Part shown: positions 10,219 through 20,338 of the stretch, one piece after another
Position numbering within the stretch: the first letter of the stretch is position 1
How the letters are laid out: each line of letters starts with the position of its first letter
Assembly (NCBI GenBank): GCA_037355855.1
Contig: CM074768.1
Coordinates: 1,240,001 to 1,304,000, forward strand
DNA from: Pseudo-nitzschia pungens
Taxonomy: Eukaryota; Bacillariophyta; Bacillariophyceae; Bacillariales; Bacillariaceae
Direction of reading: 5' to 3'
DNA length: 64,000 bases
Notes under the pieces: generated by a model
Told to the model about the DNA's origin: nothing
Seen by the model: the letters and a program-made list of their open reading frames with translations, nothing else
Databases searched by the model: none
Program-made: the position numbers and the translations under genes

Positions 10219-13200
10219 TCACGTGTTGATATTGAAGATATCTCCGATACCATCAACAGCGTCCCCGATCATATCACCGACCTGGTCACCAAATTCTTCG
10301 TCGCCCGTTATATCACCCAGGAAATCACCAACTTGGTCACCAAGATCGTCGTCCTTTGGAGCATCCGAGACGTCGACAGGACCATTAGGTTCGACTTGCG
10401 CTGAAATTGGAGAAATTTGACATTGGTCCTCACTTGCTACCACCCGAATAGACAATGAATATGTTGCGTACTCGTAAGGCCAATCGGACGACTTAACTAA
10501 GAAGAATCGGTATTCACCCGGTTCAGTAATGGATGGTGCGATCGATTCTCTTGTCATCGGACCATTCCCAGTTTCTGCAGGGCATGGTTGCCCATCGCAC
10601 AAATATGTTCCTGCATAAAAGGGCTTCCACAATTTATCCATTAGTAAGGATCCGGGCGGGAAGATGCCTAGCCAGTCCAAGGCTGACGGATTGCAGCGTT
10701 TGGAACGATATCTGATGGGCTTCTGGGTTGTGTAGCAAACACCGGGATATCCGTCGCCGGTGAAAATATTGGAACCAATGATTTCGTCTGCCAAATCGTT
10801 ACCGTTCTCATCGACTAAAACAATCTCGTCTACGCAATCAGAGTCAAAGTTCACTTCGTTGGTTGGAGGGACAGTTGTTAGAGCAGTTGTTGGAGCAACT
10901 GTTGCATCAGGTGGAAAAGGTTCAACAGTACGTCCCTTTCGACGCTCAACCGACAACGCAACGAGAGGAATGAACATGCCCAAGAAAATCAAAAACATCG
11001 CAAAAATGAAACAGCATCGTCTCAAGTCAATATTTCGCTCTGTGAGCATGTTTTGGATGCGTTCTTTCTTGGATCTGTTCAGACATGACAAAGAGCTTTC
11101 ATTTTCGGGATTTTCGTCGTTGAAACCGTCGACTTCATAAGCCACCGGGAAGTCGTTGAAATTATCCTGGCTGTAGCTTGTTCCTGACATTCGACCATAC
11201 TCCTCATCATTGGTGTAAGTTGTGTCTACGTGAGGATCGTTTTCGATATTATATCCTCCATCGTACAAACTCGCTGAGTTCGAATGAGAAGAGGTAGGAC
11301 TCCTTGAGTTCCATGACGATCGCAAACTTTTCCCTATAGATCGCCATCGGTTAGACCCATTATTTTGGCTCACTTCAGCCGGGAAGATATCTTCCGGAGG
11401 TGGTAAAGAGTTCCCGTTTTCATCCAAGGGTACGCCTGTGCGTCTCCCGAGTGATCTCCTAGATGCATTCTCTGCAGATGCACGCAGAGAGTTACCATGA
11501 TCACCGAAATTCAGCAGGTCGTCAATGGGATCACTTTCGATGTCCTCAATGGTAAAATAACTGTCCCTAGAATTCTCGGTCAATGATCCACTAGTTGGTG
11601 CGGTGGCATGTACACCGTCATCAGGCTGGACCAATATCGCGGCAGCCATGGTCGTATTGCTACTTGGGGTCGCCTCATTGCCGACAGCAGCATTCTCCTC
11701 GTCCTGGAAGTCGTCTCTGTCGTGACTGGTCATGCTCTCAATGCCGGAAGGCGATTTGTTTCTTATGCCAGGGATACTAGACATTACGCTTCGGCGCAGA
11801 TTGCTGAATAGAGAAGAGGCCGTCCTTGTGCGGGGTGCTGCAGCAGAGACCAGCATGGTCTCGGGGTGCGGCAAGGAATTTCCATTGTCGTCGAGACCAT
11901 GTTCGCTATCGCTGCTGCTATCATCATCATCGCTGCTGTCCGTGCTGTCGCTATCTCTTTCAACAGCACCAGCCTCGACATCGTCAAGACAATTTACGGT
12001 ACTCATTCCCATCAACGTTTCGGGGTGTGGCAATGAGTTACCATTCTCATCCAGTGCATCTAGTGACTTATTGCTAGTGACACATTCAGAGGGCCGAATA
12101 GCATCCTGGTGTGGAAGAGAATTCCCTTCTTCGTCCAAAATTCCATCACTGCCATCAGTACTGATTTCAGTAACATCATTGTTGCGAATAGAAGCAGATT
12201 TGTCCTTTGAATTCCGCATCAAGGTTTCGGGATGGGGAAGAGAGTTCCCATTTCCAACCAGAATATCAAGATCTTGATCTTCCTTCATAGTTGAAACATG
12301 CGCAGATAGCATTTCATCTGGATGGGGCAATGAGTTCCCGTTTACATCCAAAATTCTGTCACTGTTCTCCTCACCGCCTTCATTAACATCATTGTTGCCG
12401 GCAGACACATCAGCAGATTTGTCCTTTGAATTCCGCATCAACGTTTCGGGATGAGGCAACGAATTGCCATTTCCATTCAGAATATCAAGATCTTGATCTT
12501 CTTTTGAAGTTGAAATGTTTGCAGATCTCATTTCGTCTGGATGGGGCAGTGAGTTACCATTTACATCCAAAATGGAATCATCATTATTGCCATCCGTGCC
12601 CTTGTCACTACCAGCATCAGCAGAAGTAGAGTTTGCAGATCCTGCTGAACCTCTCATCAAGGTTTCAGGATGGGGAAGAGAATTGCCATTTCCATTCAGA
12701 ATATCAAGATCTTGGTCTTTGTTTGCAGTTGAAATGTTTGCAGATCTCATTTCGTCTGGATGGGGCAATGAATTACCATTTACATCCAAAATGGAATCAT
12801 CATTATTGCCATCCGTGCCCTTGTCACTACCAGCATCAGCAGAAGTAGAGTTTGCAGATTCTGCTGAACCTCTCATCAAGGTTTCAGGATGGGGAAGAGA
12901 ATTGCCATTTCCATTCAGAATATCAAGATCTTGGTCTTTGTTTGCAGTTGAAATGTTTGCAGATCTCATTTCGTCTGGATGGGGCAATGAATTACCATTT
13001 ACATCCAAAATGGAATCATCATTATTGCCATCCGTGCCCTTGTCACTACCAGCATCAGCAGAAGTAGAGTTTGCAGATCCTGCTGAACCTCTCATCAAGG
13101 TTTCAGGATGGGGAAGAGAATTGCCATTTCCATTCAGAATATCAAGATCTTGGTCTTTGTTTGCAGTTGAAATGTTTGCAGATCTCATTTCGTCTGGATG

Positions 13201-15132
13201 GGGCAATGAATTACCATTTACATCCAAAATGGAATCATCATTATTGCCATCCGTGCCCTTGTCACTACCAGCATCAGCAGAAGTAGAGTTTGCAGATTCT
13301 GCTGAACCTCTCATCAAGGTTTCAGGATGGGGAAGAGAATTGCCATTTCCATTCAGAATATCAAGATCTTGGTCTTTGTTTGCAGTTGAAATGTTTGCAG
13401 ATCTCATTTCGTCTGGATGGGGCAATGAGTTACCATTTACATCCAAAATGGAATCATCATTATTGCCATCCGTGCCCTTGTCACTACCAGCATCAGCAGA
13501 AGTAGAGTTTGCAGATTCTGCTGAACCTCTCATCAAGGTTTCAGGATGGGGAAGAGAATTGCCATTTCCATTCAGAATATCAAGATCTTGGTCTTTGTTT
13601 GCAGTTGAAATGTTTGCAGATCTCATTTCGTCTGGATGGGGCAATGAATTACCATTTACATCCAAAATGGAATCATCATTATTGCCATCCGTGCCCTTGT
13701 CACTACCAGCATCAGCAGAAGTAGAGTTTGCAGATCCTGCTGAACCTCTCATCAAGGTTTCAGGATGGGGAAGAGAATTGCCATTTCCATTCAGAATATC
13801 AAGATCTTGGTCTTTGTTTGCAGTTGAAATGTTTGCAGATCTCATTTCGTCTGGATGGGGCAATGAATTACCGTTTACATCCAAAATGGAATCATCATTA
13901 TTGCCATCCGTGCCCTTGTCACTACCAGCATCAGCAGAAGTAGAGTTTGCAGATCCTGCTGAACCTCTCATCAAGGTTTCAGGATGGGGAAGAGAATTGC
14001 CATTACCACCTAAATTTTCCAGGTCTTGATCTTCCTTTGAGGTTGCTACATTGGTGGATAGTACTTCATCTGGATGGGGCAATGAGTTACCGTTTACATC
14101 CAAAATGGAATCATTGATATTGTCATTGCTACCATCCCTGTCATTACTGCCATTGCCATTCGAGTGTACAGAAGTAGAGTATGTGGAATCTGTAGAATCT
14201 CTCATTAAGGTTTCAGGATGGGGAAGAGAATTGCCATTACCACCTAAATTTTCCAGGTCTTGATCTTCCTTTGAGGTTGCTACATTGGTGGATAGTACTT
14301 CATCTGGATGGGGCAATGAGTTACCATTACCATCCAAAGCGTTTTCACTTTTTGATGTCGTCGATTCATTGCCACTGATATCCTGAGCAGGACTTTCACT
14401 GTTCGATGCCGCCGTTTCATTGTCACTAGTTTGGGTGTTGGTATTGCCGTTGCCGGCGAGACCAGCAAGACCCCGGAATAGACCACCGAATAGGCCCCTG
14501 GGTACGGTTGGTTGTTTTGGTTCATTCTCCACGTCTCCACTTTCGTCGACAAACCCCTCCGGTTCGTCATCACCGACAGAATTCTTGCCGCTGGGATCGC
14601 GATTTTGGAGCTGCTGATCGCTGTTGTCTTCCATGGTGTTATTTATACCGAGTTGCTGGTCGTCGGTATCGCTTTGGATTTTGTTCTGTGAGCTGAGGTT
14701 GCCGCTACTGCCTTTGTCTTCACTAATTGATTTGGCAGAGGGCAAAAGATTGGATTCCACCAAGAAATCATAGTCCATCGGGACACTGTAATCTTCGATT
14801 TCGATCTCTTCGTCGTCACCATGAGTGCCCAGTGTGCTGGGATCCTGATCCAACCAGGCCATGGAATTGAGGGGTTGCGGTTGCTGCGCACTCACGACCG
14901 ATACATTCTCTCCAAAATAATCGTCTTTCGCCTCGATATCGAATTTCTTATTGCTGTCTTCCATGGAATTCCAAACACTGTTGGCATCAATCTGTGCCGG
15001 TGCGGGTCGTCTTTCTCGCTTTTGCCCTTCTCCTAGTATGGCTTGAGGGGGCAACTCGTCTTGAAAGCTCTCGTTTCCAACGTTGGTCTCTTCGGCATAG
15101 CTATCATCGGACTTTCCTATAGAAGGCTCCAT
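10219..15132 (-). CDS. giant type II membrane protein with NGNSLPHP repeats
   Basis: One uninterrupted 1637-codon frame. There is no N-terminal signal peptide; a single strong hydrophobic segment (CCFIFAMFLIFLGMFIPLVA) lies at about 1373-1392, followed by Arg/Lys, so a type II topology with about 240 residues outside the membrane is inferred. The N-terminal 1370 residues are acidic and Ser/Asn-rich and carry about two dozen copies of the motif NGNSLPHP, alternately followed by PET-LMR and PDE-MRS contexts. Seven copies of a 73-residue double unit are almost identical. The C-terminal part has Cys pairs and a block DWLGIFPPG...GEYRFFLV that resembles the DW-G-IF/Y pattern of SKICH-like beta-sandwich domains, then an acidic GDQVGD/GDITGD tail. 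I do not recognise the family; a cell-surface or secretory-pathway role is only inferred. Confidence 0.8.
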   Translation of the reverse strand: MEPSIGKSDDSYAEETNVGNESFQDELPPQAILGEGQKRERRPAPAQIDANSVWNSMEDSNKKFDIEAKDDYFGENVSVVSAQQPQPLNSMAWLDQDPSTLGTHGDDEEIEIEDYSVPMDYDFLVESNLLPSAKSISEDKGSSGNLSSQNKIQSDTDDQQLGINNTMEDNSDQQLQNRDPSGKNSVGDDEPEGFVDESGDVENEPKQPTVPRGLFGGLFRGLAGLAGNGNTNTQTSDNETAASNSESPAQDISGNESTTSKSENALDGNGNSLPHPDEVLSTNVATSKEDQDLENLGGNGNSLPHPETLMRDSTDSTYSTSVHSNGNGSNDRDGSNDNINDSILDVNGNSLPHPDEVLSTNVATSKEDQDLENLGGNGNSLPHPETLMRGSAGSANSTSADAGSDKGTDGNNDDSILDVNGNSLPHPDEMRSANISTANKDQDLDILNGNGNSLPHPETLMRGSAGSANSTSADAGSDKGTDGNNDDSILDVNGNSLPHPDEMRSANISTANKDQDLDILNGNGNSLPHPETLMRGSAESANSTSADAGSDKGTDGNNDDSILDVNGNSLPHPDEMRSANISTANKDQDLDILNGNGNSLPHPETLMRGSAESANSTSADAGSDKGTDGNNDDSILDVNGNSLPHPDEMRSANISTANKDQDLDILNGNGNSLPHPETLMRGSAGSANSTSADAGSDKGTDGNNDDSILDVNGNSLPHPDEMRSANISTANKDQDLDILNGNGNSLPHPETLMRGSAESANSTSADAGSDKGTDGNNDDSILDVNGNSLPHPDEMRSANISTANKDQDLDILNGNGNSLPHPETLMRGSAGSANSTSADAGSDKGTDGNNDDSILDVNGNSLPHPDEMRSANISTSKEDQDLDILNGNGNSLPHPETLMRNSKDKSADVSAGNNDVNEGGEENSDRILDVNGNSLPHPDEMLSAHVSTMKEDQDLDILVGNGNSLPHPETLMRNSKDKSASIRNNDVTEISTDGSDGILDEEGNSLPHQDAIRPSECVTSNKSLDALDENGNSLPHPETLMGMSTVNCLDDVEAGAVERDSDSTDSSDDDDSSSDSEHGLDDNGNSLPHPETMLVSAAAPRTRTASSLFSNLRRSVMSSIPGIRNKSPSGIESMTSHDRDDFQDEENAAVGNEATPSSNTTMAAAILVQPDDGVHATAPTSGSLTENSRDSYFTIEDIESDPIDDLLNFGDHGNSLRASAENASRRSLGRRTGVPLDENGNSLPPPEDIFPAEVSQNNGSNRWRSIGKSLRSSWNSRSPTSSHSNSASLYDGGYNIENDPHVDTTYTNDEEYGRMSGTSYSQDNFNDFPVAYEVDGFNDENPENESSLSCLNRSKKERIQNMLTERNIDLRRCCFIFAMFLIFLGMFIPLVALSVERRKGRTVEPFPPDATVAPTTALTTVPPTNEVNFDSDCVDEIVLVDENGNDLADEIIGSNIFTGDGYPGVCYTTQKPIRYRSKRCNPSALDWLGIFPPGSLLMDKLWKPFYAGTYLCDGQPCPAETGNGPMTRESIAPSITEPGEYRFFLVKSSDWPYEYATYSLSIRVVASEDQCQISPISAQVEPNGPVDVSDAPKDDDLGDQVGDFLGDITGDEEFGDQVGDMIGDAVDGIGDIFNINT
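12420..14030. repeat. 219-bp coding tandem repeat array
   Basis: Matching positions recur every 219 bp exactly (for example 12633, 12852, 13071, 13290, 13509, 13728), a multiple of three, giving a 73-residue unit in the membrane-protein gene. Units differ at only a few bases; one visible polymorphism switches Gly/Glu in GSAGS/GSAES in the order G,G,E,E,G,E,G along the protein. More diverged units flank the array on both sides, as expected if recent expansion happened in the middle. Confidence 0.92.
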
Positions 15133-17260
15133 TATATGAAAGATAAATGGTTATTGAGGCGAGAGATATCTTTTGTGGAATGATCACTCGCAGCAAATAG
15201 TCTATCTCCTGTTGGTCGGGAAGACACGACTGAAGTGTGTGTGTGCTTTCGTGTGTCTGTGTGTGTTTTGAAATACTGATCGCCGTTCGATTCCTTTTGT
15301 GCAACTGGCGTGAAGCTTCGTGTTCTCAGAATTGCTTGTGAGTATTTTGTTCAATCTCGGCAAACTGCAAGTTCGTCCACTATGGTCATTCAATTCGAAC
15401 CTCAAGGCCCAGGTGTGTCCTAAATGTAAATTCAAATCCGCACCTTTTTCTTGTCCGAGGTTTTTTCATAAGAATTATTTAGAATTAATTCGTAAGTCTT
15501 CCCGTAACTTACCGGTAGTAAGTTTGAGTTGTGTCACCGGGTTGTAAACCTTACCGTAGAAAAGTGCAAGTAACTAAGATTACTTGTACCGGTAAGTGTA
15601 ATTGTAGTGTGTCGTTCTCTTCTAAGGTTACTTGGTACAGTATTGTTTTTCACGTTAGCTTCCGTGCGGAAGGAGTTCTACGGTACAGTAACTTACTATG
15701 CTCTGTCATCACTGTGTGTACCGTACGAACAAAAATTCTATTTCGTACCAATTAGTCGTGGATAATTTCGCCGAAAAACCATAGCTACAATAGCCCATAG
15801 GAATTTGATCCTCAGCGTCATAGTAATTGTTTTTGTCCAGTGCTTGGGGATGGTGCCTCGCTTGGATACTTGTACCATACACGTCGGTAATTAAGGTTAC
15901 CAGTACAAGTAAGGTTACGTGATGATTTTAAAATTGTAGATCGTACGTTATTGCTGTAGTACCGGTAGTAATAGATTTCGAGGCATAAAGTAGAAGTGAG
16001 TGGTTGGAAAGGTAAGGTTAATTCCACTGATATGTATGTAATTATCATAAGTACGAACATAAACCGCCAAGTACGTACGTACTTACTGTACAAACAAGTA
16101 CGTACGTACTTGTAGTTCGAACGTGGTACTTCACACGACTAAGGTCTTAACCCTACCGGTAAGTGTGCGACGCAGTGCTCGCAAACCGCGATCAATGGAC
16201 GTGATTTAGTCGGAATAATTTGACTTTTGATTCGAATTCGTCGCACAACAGCATGCGGTTGTGTTTTTACGGTACTTCGTACTAGTACCTCTGTTCCAAA
16301 ATACTGTATCGATGACTCTTAACGATACACGATTTTTGAACGCTCACATAAGAGTCATCGATACGGTATTGTGGACTGGAGGGAGTACGTAACCTTAATC
16401 AATTTTTGATAGTAAGACACCTTACCTGCAGTAAGGCATACCAAGAACGCACCCAATTATTAAAACGGTCCCGGTAAAGCTCGTGCATGTTTTAATTCAA
16501 CAATTTGTGAACACGACTGTTGTCCCACATGAAAATACGTAAAACCATGTTTTTCGGATTTGAATCGAGCCGTTTGAAAAAAAAAAACTACTGCTACCAC
16601 TCTTTCGTCATGTTTTGAATAAGGTTTACTGTAAGAATTACATAAGATTACCTAATAGTAACCTTATTCATACTACGAAAATGTACTCATACCCCCAAAG
16701 TACACCGTAAATCTTACGTGCTTTCATTATTTTACGATCGGCATAAGGTTTACTTGTACACAATGCACGTCCAAACTCAAATCTCAACGGCTCTTTCTCA
16801 ATCAAGTTTTTCCGTTACCGTACAAGTACGGTAAAAAAGTAATAAGTAATACGAATTTCTGTCGTGATTTGTACATGTGCTGGTTTTGAATTTTTTGGAC
16901 GGGTCCATCGTAAGTCAGAATCTAAAAGTTGCTTTCATTACAAGTCTTTTCGAGAAGTCACGCCCTCACCATTCCTAGGGCCAAATACTGGTATTTCTGA
17001 TTGACAACCTAGAGAAAAAATATCGGGAGGGTCCGTCATCAGATCATCCCCCCGCATCGTATTCATCTATTGCTGGCTGAAGCTCCTCGTGTAAGAGTAA
17101 ATAATACCATTGGAAGCAAGTATTCCAACCGGAAGAGTCAACACAGTACTTGATTTCAAATCAGCCATCAGAAAAGCGAAAAAAACAAAACAAAACCAGA
17201 ACCAAAACCAAAACCAAAACAAAAACAAAAAGAAAAAACGTCCCAACACAATCGATCAAG
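15133..17260. other. intergenic region with scattered motifs and one MITE
   Basis: Promoter side of both flanking genes (divergent). Apart from the short Stowaway-like element at 16288-16385 it contains repeated GTAAGGTTAC/TACCGGTAAG motifs (15893-15924, 16010) and CGTACGTACTT runs (16070-16115). An A-rich AAACC repeat (17190-17240) directly precedes the SET gene start. No gene seen. Confidence 0.5.
16288..16385. mobile_element. Stowaway-like MITE (Tc1/mariner type)
   Basis: A 98-bp element with about 33-bp imperfect inverted ends, flanked by TA at 16286-16287 and 16386-16387. Read inward, one end is CTCCCTCCAGTCCACAATAC and the other CCTCTGTTCCAAAATAC, both followed by a shared GTATCGATGACTCTTA-type block. 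The CTCCCTCC start and TA duplication are the hallmarks of Stowaway elements. It has no coding capacity. Confidence 0.75.
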
Positions 17261-18151
17261 ATGAATCGAAGGATTCAGTCGGAACGAAATCGACAGAACA
17301 ACGTAGTAGACAGACGCATGCGCGGAGGCATCCATCACCTACGGAACACAAACACTCGAGGCAGTGGCCAAGTCGAGGCCAACCGCAAAATACCGAGAGA
17401 TTGTGCCACGTCCAATTACAATAGAGCGATTCACGATGCCTTGACCTGGCGACATTTGCAGGATATCTATATCGAAACAGTCGATCACGAAGACTATTCC
17501 CGGCGTCGAGAAACGCATCCTTCCTACACAGGCTTTGCCGTACAAGTAGTGGTCAAAGACGATGGTCACCGAGGCCGTTCCGTCTATGCGGCCGAACCCA
17601 TTCGAAAGGGTACCAAGGTCTGGCATTCAAATCATTTGGTACCCTTCAAGACTCCTAGCGACTTACAATCCTTTCTGAGCAAGCTGGATCACGACCTCCA
17701 GTGCGATGCCCTGTTGTGGGCTTACGTCGAAAAGGGCGAGGGATATGTGTCACTGGCGTTGGATCCTGGCTCATTTGTCAATCACGGAGAGACAGAAAAC
17801 GCGATCAACTTGGACAAGGATTGTTACGCCCTGCGAGATATTCAGATGGGCGAGGAATTGCTGGAAAACTACACGGAATTCATTGGATTCGGCGAGGAGG
17901 AAGGCGTCGAGTGGTACAACCACATCCGAGGGTGGGCCTGGCAGGAGGGAGAATTGGGTTCCCATGAAGCTGAATCGACGGACGAGTACAATCTTTTAGG
18001 AGCGCCCAAGGTTTGGGGTAGTGCTGCCATCAATGCCGAATCCGGCTTATCCACAATCATGCCGGCTATCGGACTGCTATTGTTCGGCGCCTTCGCGTTG
18101 CACAAGGTGTTTCCTTACCATTCCTATCGGAAAGAAAAAGAAGGGCTGTAA
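17261..18151 (+). CDS. SET-domain protein with C-terminal membrane anchor
   Basis: The first ATG of the frame (17261) gives 296 residues. After a basic N-terminus, residues about 85-215 form a SET-like fold: GRSVYAAEPIRKGTKV (the usual G-G/A-aeI-kG start), FVNHGETEN (the NH...N cofactor/active-site motif), and the closing GEELLENYTEF. SET proteins usually methylate protein lysines using S-adenosylmethionine. A hydrophobic helix near the end (STIMPAIGLLLFGAFALHKV) followed by a basic tail suggests a tail-anchored membrane protein, which is unusual for a histone methyltransferase. A paralogue of nearly equal length lies at 61030-61914. Substrate unknown. Confidence 0.8.
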   Translation: MNRRIQSERNRQNNVVDRRMRGGIHHLRNTNTRGSGQVEANRKIPRDCATSNYNRAIHDALTWRHLQDIYIETVDHEDYSRRRETHPSYTGFAVQVVVKDDGHRGRSVYAAEPIRKGTKVWHSNHLVPFKTPSDLQSFLSKLDHDLQCDALLWAYVEKGEGYVSLALDPGSFVNHGETENAINLDKDCYALRDIQMGEELLENYTEFIGFGEEEGVEWYNHIRGWAWQEGELGSHEAESTDEYNLLGAPKVWGSAAINAESGLSTIMPAIGLLLFGAFALHKVFPYHSYRKEKEGL

Positions 18152-18766
18152 CAAACCGCAGAAAGTTTTGAAGGGAAGGAACTAGTATAACCGGAGAAAC
18201 AACGATTGCTATTCGGAAACCCCGAATACGAGATATCTTTTGTCATGATGTGATGGAGCTAGCACAACACCCGCCGAATCATTTTTATTCAATTTCCGTA
18301 CTAGGGAATGTAAGAAGCAAGGGAAGCTATGCAAAGTCTTGAATCCAATTCACAGAGACTATACTCTTATTTTTGGAACATATTGACGGATGCAGCAGGT
18401 CTTTGTTATCCGTATTTTGATGCGAAATCGCATCAGCACAGTTAGTTGAAATCATCATTATTTAGAGCAATGACTTATTTTGACTTTACGTGTCGTTGAG
18501 TTATGCCGTCAGAGTGGGAATGTGAGTCCATGACTGGATTCGTTCTATATCACGAAGTAGTTACTTTCCTATTGATCACATAGAAAAGACTTCCTGTCTT
18601 CTGATTGAAACAAATTCTTCGAATTTTTCTTCATGAATGAAATTGGTAGCTGAGAACGTTTGCTACTGTTACAGCCCTAGTTGTAAGGTAGATACTCTGA
18701 TCAAGCACTCAATCTGTAGTTTTATGCAAAACACAAGAATACTTCAAAGAATTCGGAAGTTCGATA
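18152..18766. other. intergenic region between convergent genes
   Basis: AT-rich sequence between the SET gene stop and the G-patch gene stop, containing both 3' flanks. No gene or repeat recognised. Confidence 0.5.
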
Positions 18767-19618
18767 CTATGTGTCTTTCTTCGACTTTTTTTTCGACTTC
18801 TTAGATTTCTTTTCCTTCTTGGTCTTCTTTTCGTCGGGTTCGGTGGATGATACCTTCTTGTTTTCTTTATCTTCCTTCTTTCGCTTCTTTTCTGCCCTTT
18901 TTCGAAGCTTTTCAGTCAATTCTACATTGCTGCCCGGGTCACTGTCGCAACCCTTGTCGGAGTCGTTGTGGACAGAGACATCTTGGGACACTTTCGCTCG
19001 GTCCTCCTCCGACGATTCACCGCCGTTATTCTCGTCGCAGCTATCCTTGTTCTTTTTGGACTCATCCTTTCGGGATCGTTTCTTCTTGTTGCTGACGCTA
19101 CTGCTCGTGGCACCAACAGCCGGAATGGCAGTGTATGGAGCTGCACCCATCGTTGCGGTAGACACGACGTCCGTGTTTCCGAAAATACATGCCAGGTCTT
19201 CCGCACTCTTCGCTCCAAACTTCGCCGCTCTCATTTTTCTCGCGTGTCCAGCCAAAACCTTGTTTTGCGGTAGGCTGAGTGCCTTTTTGGTACGTTGGGC
19301 CTTCTTCTTGACCTCCTTTTTCTCTTTCTTGGATTTCTTTTTCGATTTTTTCTCGTTCTCGTTTCCGTGATGTGCCTTCAAATTGGCAAGCACGGCCGCA
19401 AAGGTTCCGGTCGATTCAGAGGGACCGCCCTCGGTTTGTCGCTTGGCACCGATCCCCAACCCCTCCTGGCGCTTGACAGCTCGGAGTGCCGTTGTGTTAA
19501 CGTTGCGTTTTCCAATTCCCTTGCCCTCTGTCCAGCCCATCTTCTCGAGCATCTTGCTCCCGAGGTTGGACTTGCGCCATTCTGAATTGCGAGTATCTTC
19601 GACTTGGACGATTGTCAT
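18767..19618 (-). CDS. PINX1/PXR1-like G-patch nucleolar protein
   Basis: 283 residues. The N-terminus has the layout of the PINX1/Pxr1 (Gno1) family: a Trp-containing lead-in, then the G-patch SNLGSKMLEKMGWTEGKGIGK at about 17-37, GLGIGAKR at 54-61, and the FAAVLANLKAHHG block at about 73-85 that matches the family's F--lL--L motif after the G-patch. The remaining 200 residues are extremely Lys-rich (KKSKKKSKK blocks), typical of a nucleolar retention tail. In yeast and animals these proteins assist rRNA/snoRNA maturation through the helicase Prp43 and inhibit telomerase; the same role here is inferred from family. Start is the only ATG upstream of the domain. Confidence 0.85.
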   Translation of the reverse strand: MTIVQVEDTRNSEWRKSNLGSKMLEKMGWTEGKGIGKRNVNTTALRAVKRQEGLGIGAKRQTEGGPSESTGTFAAVLANLKAHHGNENEKKSKKKSKKEKKEVKKKAQRTKKALSLPQNKVLAGHARKMRAAKFGAKSAEDLACIFGNTDVVSTATMGAAPYTAIPAVGATSSSVSNKKKRSRKDESKKNKDSCDENNGGESSEEDRAKVSQDVSVHNDSDKGCDSDPGSNVELTEKLRKRAEKKRKKEDKENKKVSSTEPDEKKTKKEKKSKKSKKKSKKDT

Positions 19619-20338
19619 CTTTCTGCTATCTGTCGAGCGAAACTTTCACAGCTTTGATGCTCCTCCGATTTGTTTTCTTTTCCGTCGTGAATTTTGGGAT
19701 CTGAGCGTTGGTCCAGACCGGAAAACCGATGAGTGGAAGTGTACGGTATTAACCTTACCTTACCGGTACCTCTCGTTGGACTTGCACTTGTTACTCGTTC
19801 TTGTGATAGTGAAATCCACGTAATTTGACAGAAAATTGTTTCGATTGTATCGATTCGTACGAGTAACTTTACCACAACCCGTCGTCCTCCCGAAGACAGG
19901 AAATTGGAAATTGACATGATAAATGAATGGCTACCGGTAAGAATAGCATTACAGTACGGGAGATTACGAGTACCGTACGGTTACGTAACCTTACCGGTAA
20001 GGTTACTTACTACGGAATTCCTATCAGCTGTCCCCCGGTTTCCGTAGAAATTATTTTGTAGTACCGGTAAGTTTAGGGCATTCAGTCACTCAACGAATGC
20101 CAAGCATGTGTTCTTTTTGGCAATCTTTTTTGCCGATCAAAATTTTCTTTATTCTTGTAAGATACCAACTGTCCCCTATTGTTGCTGCTGTTGCTGTTTT
20201 CATGTTATTCCCCGAACCAACAAGAAAGATCACCATGGCCAGTGCTTTGTCAGCCAATCGTCAGTAGGAGGTAGTAATCTGTGGCTCTCATTTGTTGTTT
20301 GTGGAATTAGTAGTCACACAGCCGTCAACCGTGGCATC
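19619..20338. other. intergenic region with a perfect GTAAGGTTAC palindrome
   Basis: Contains GTAACCTTAC and GTAAGGTTAC back to back, separated by CG, forming a perfect 22-bp palindrome at 19985-20006, and a copy of a dispersed sequence TCCTATCAGCTGTCCCCC at about 20019-20037 that recurs at about 34284. From about 20110 on the sequence is similar to that upstream of the second Harbinger copy (about 54830), so the transposon's left part probably begins here. Confidence 0.5.

Noticed and set aside
12515..14029. 504-codon open frame on the plus strand with a 73-residue repeat
   Set aside because: It is the antisense of the repeat array in the minus-strand membrane-protein gene. A repeat without stops in one unit has none in any unit, so the length is not evidence of coding.
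12420..14030. CRISPR or satellite interpretation of the 219-bp array
   Set aside because: The period is a multiple of three, the units are in frame within a long coding sequence, and no non-repeated spacers exist.
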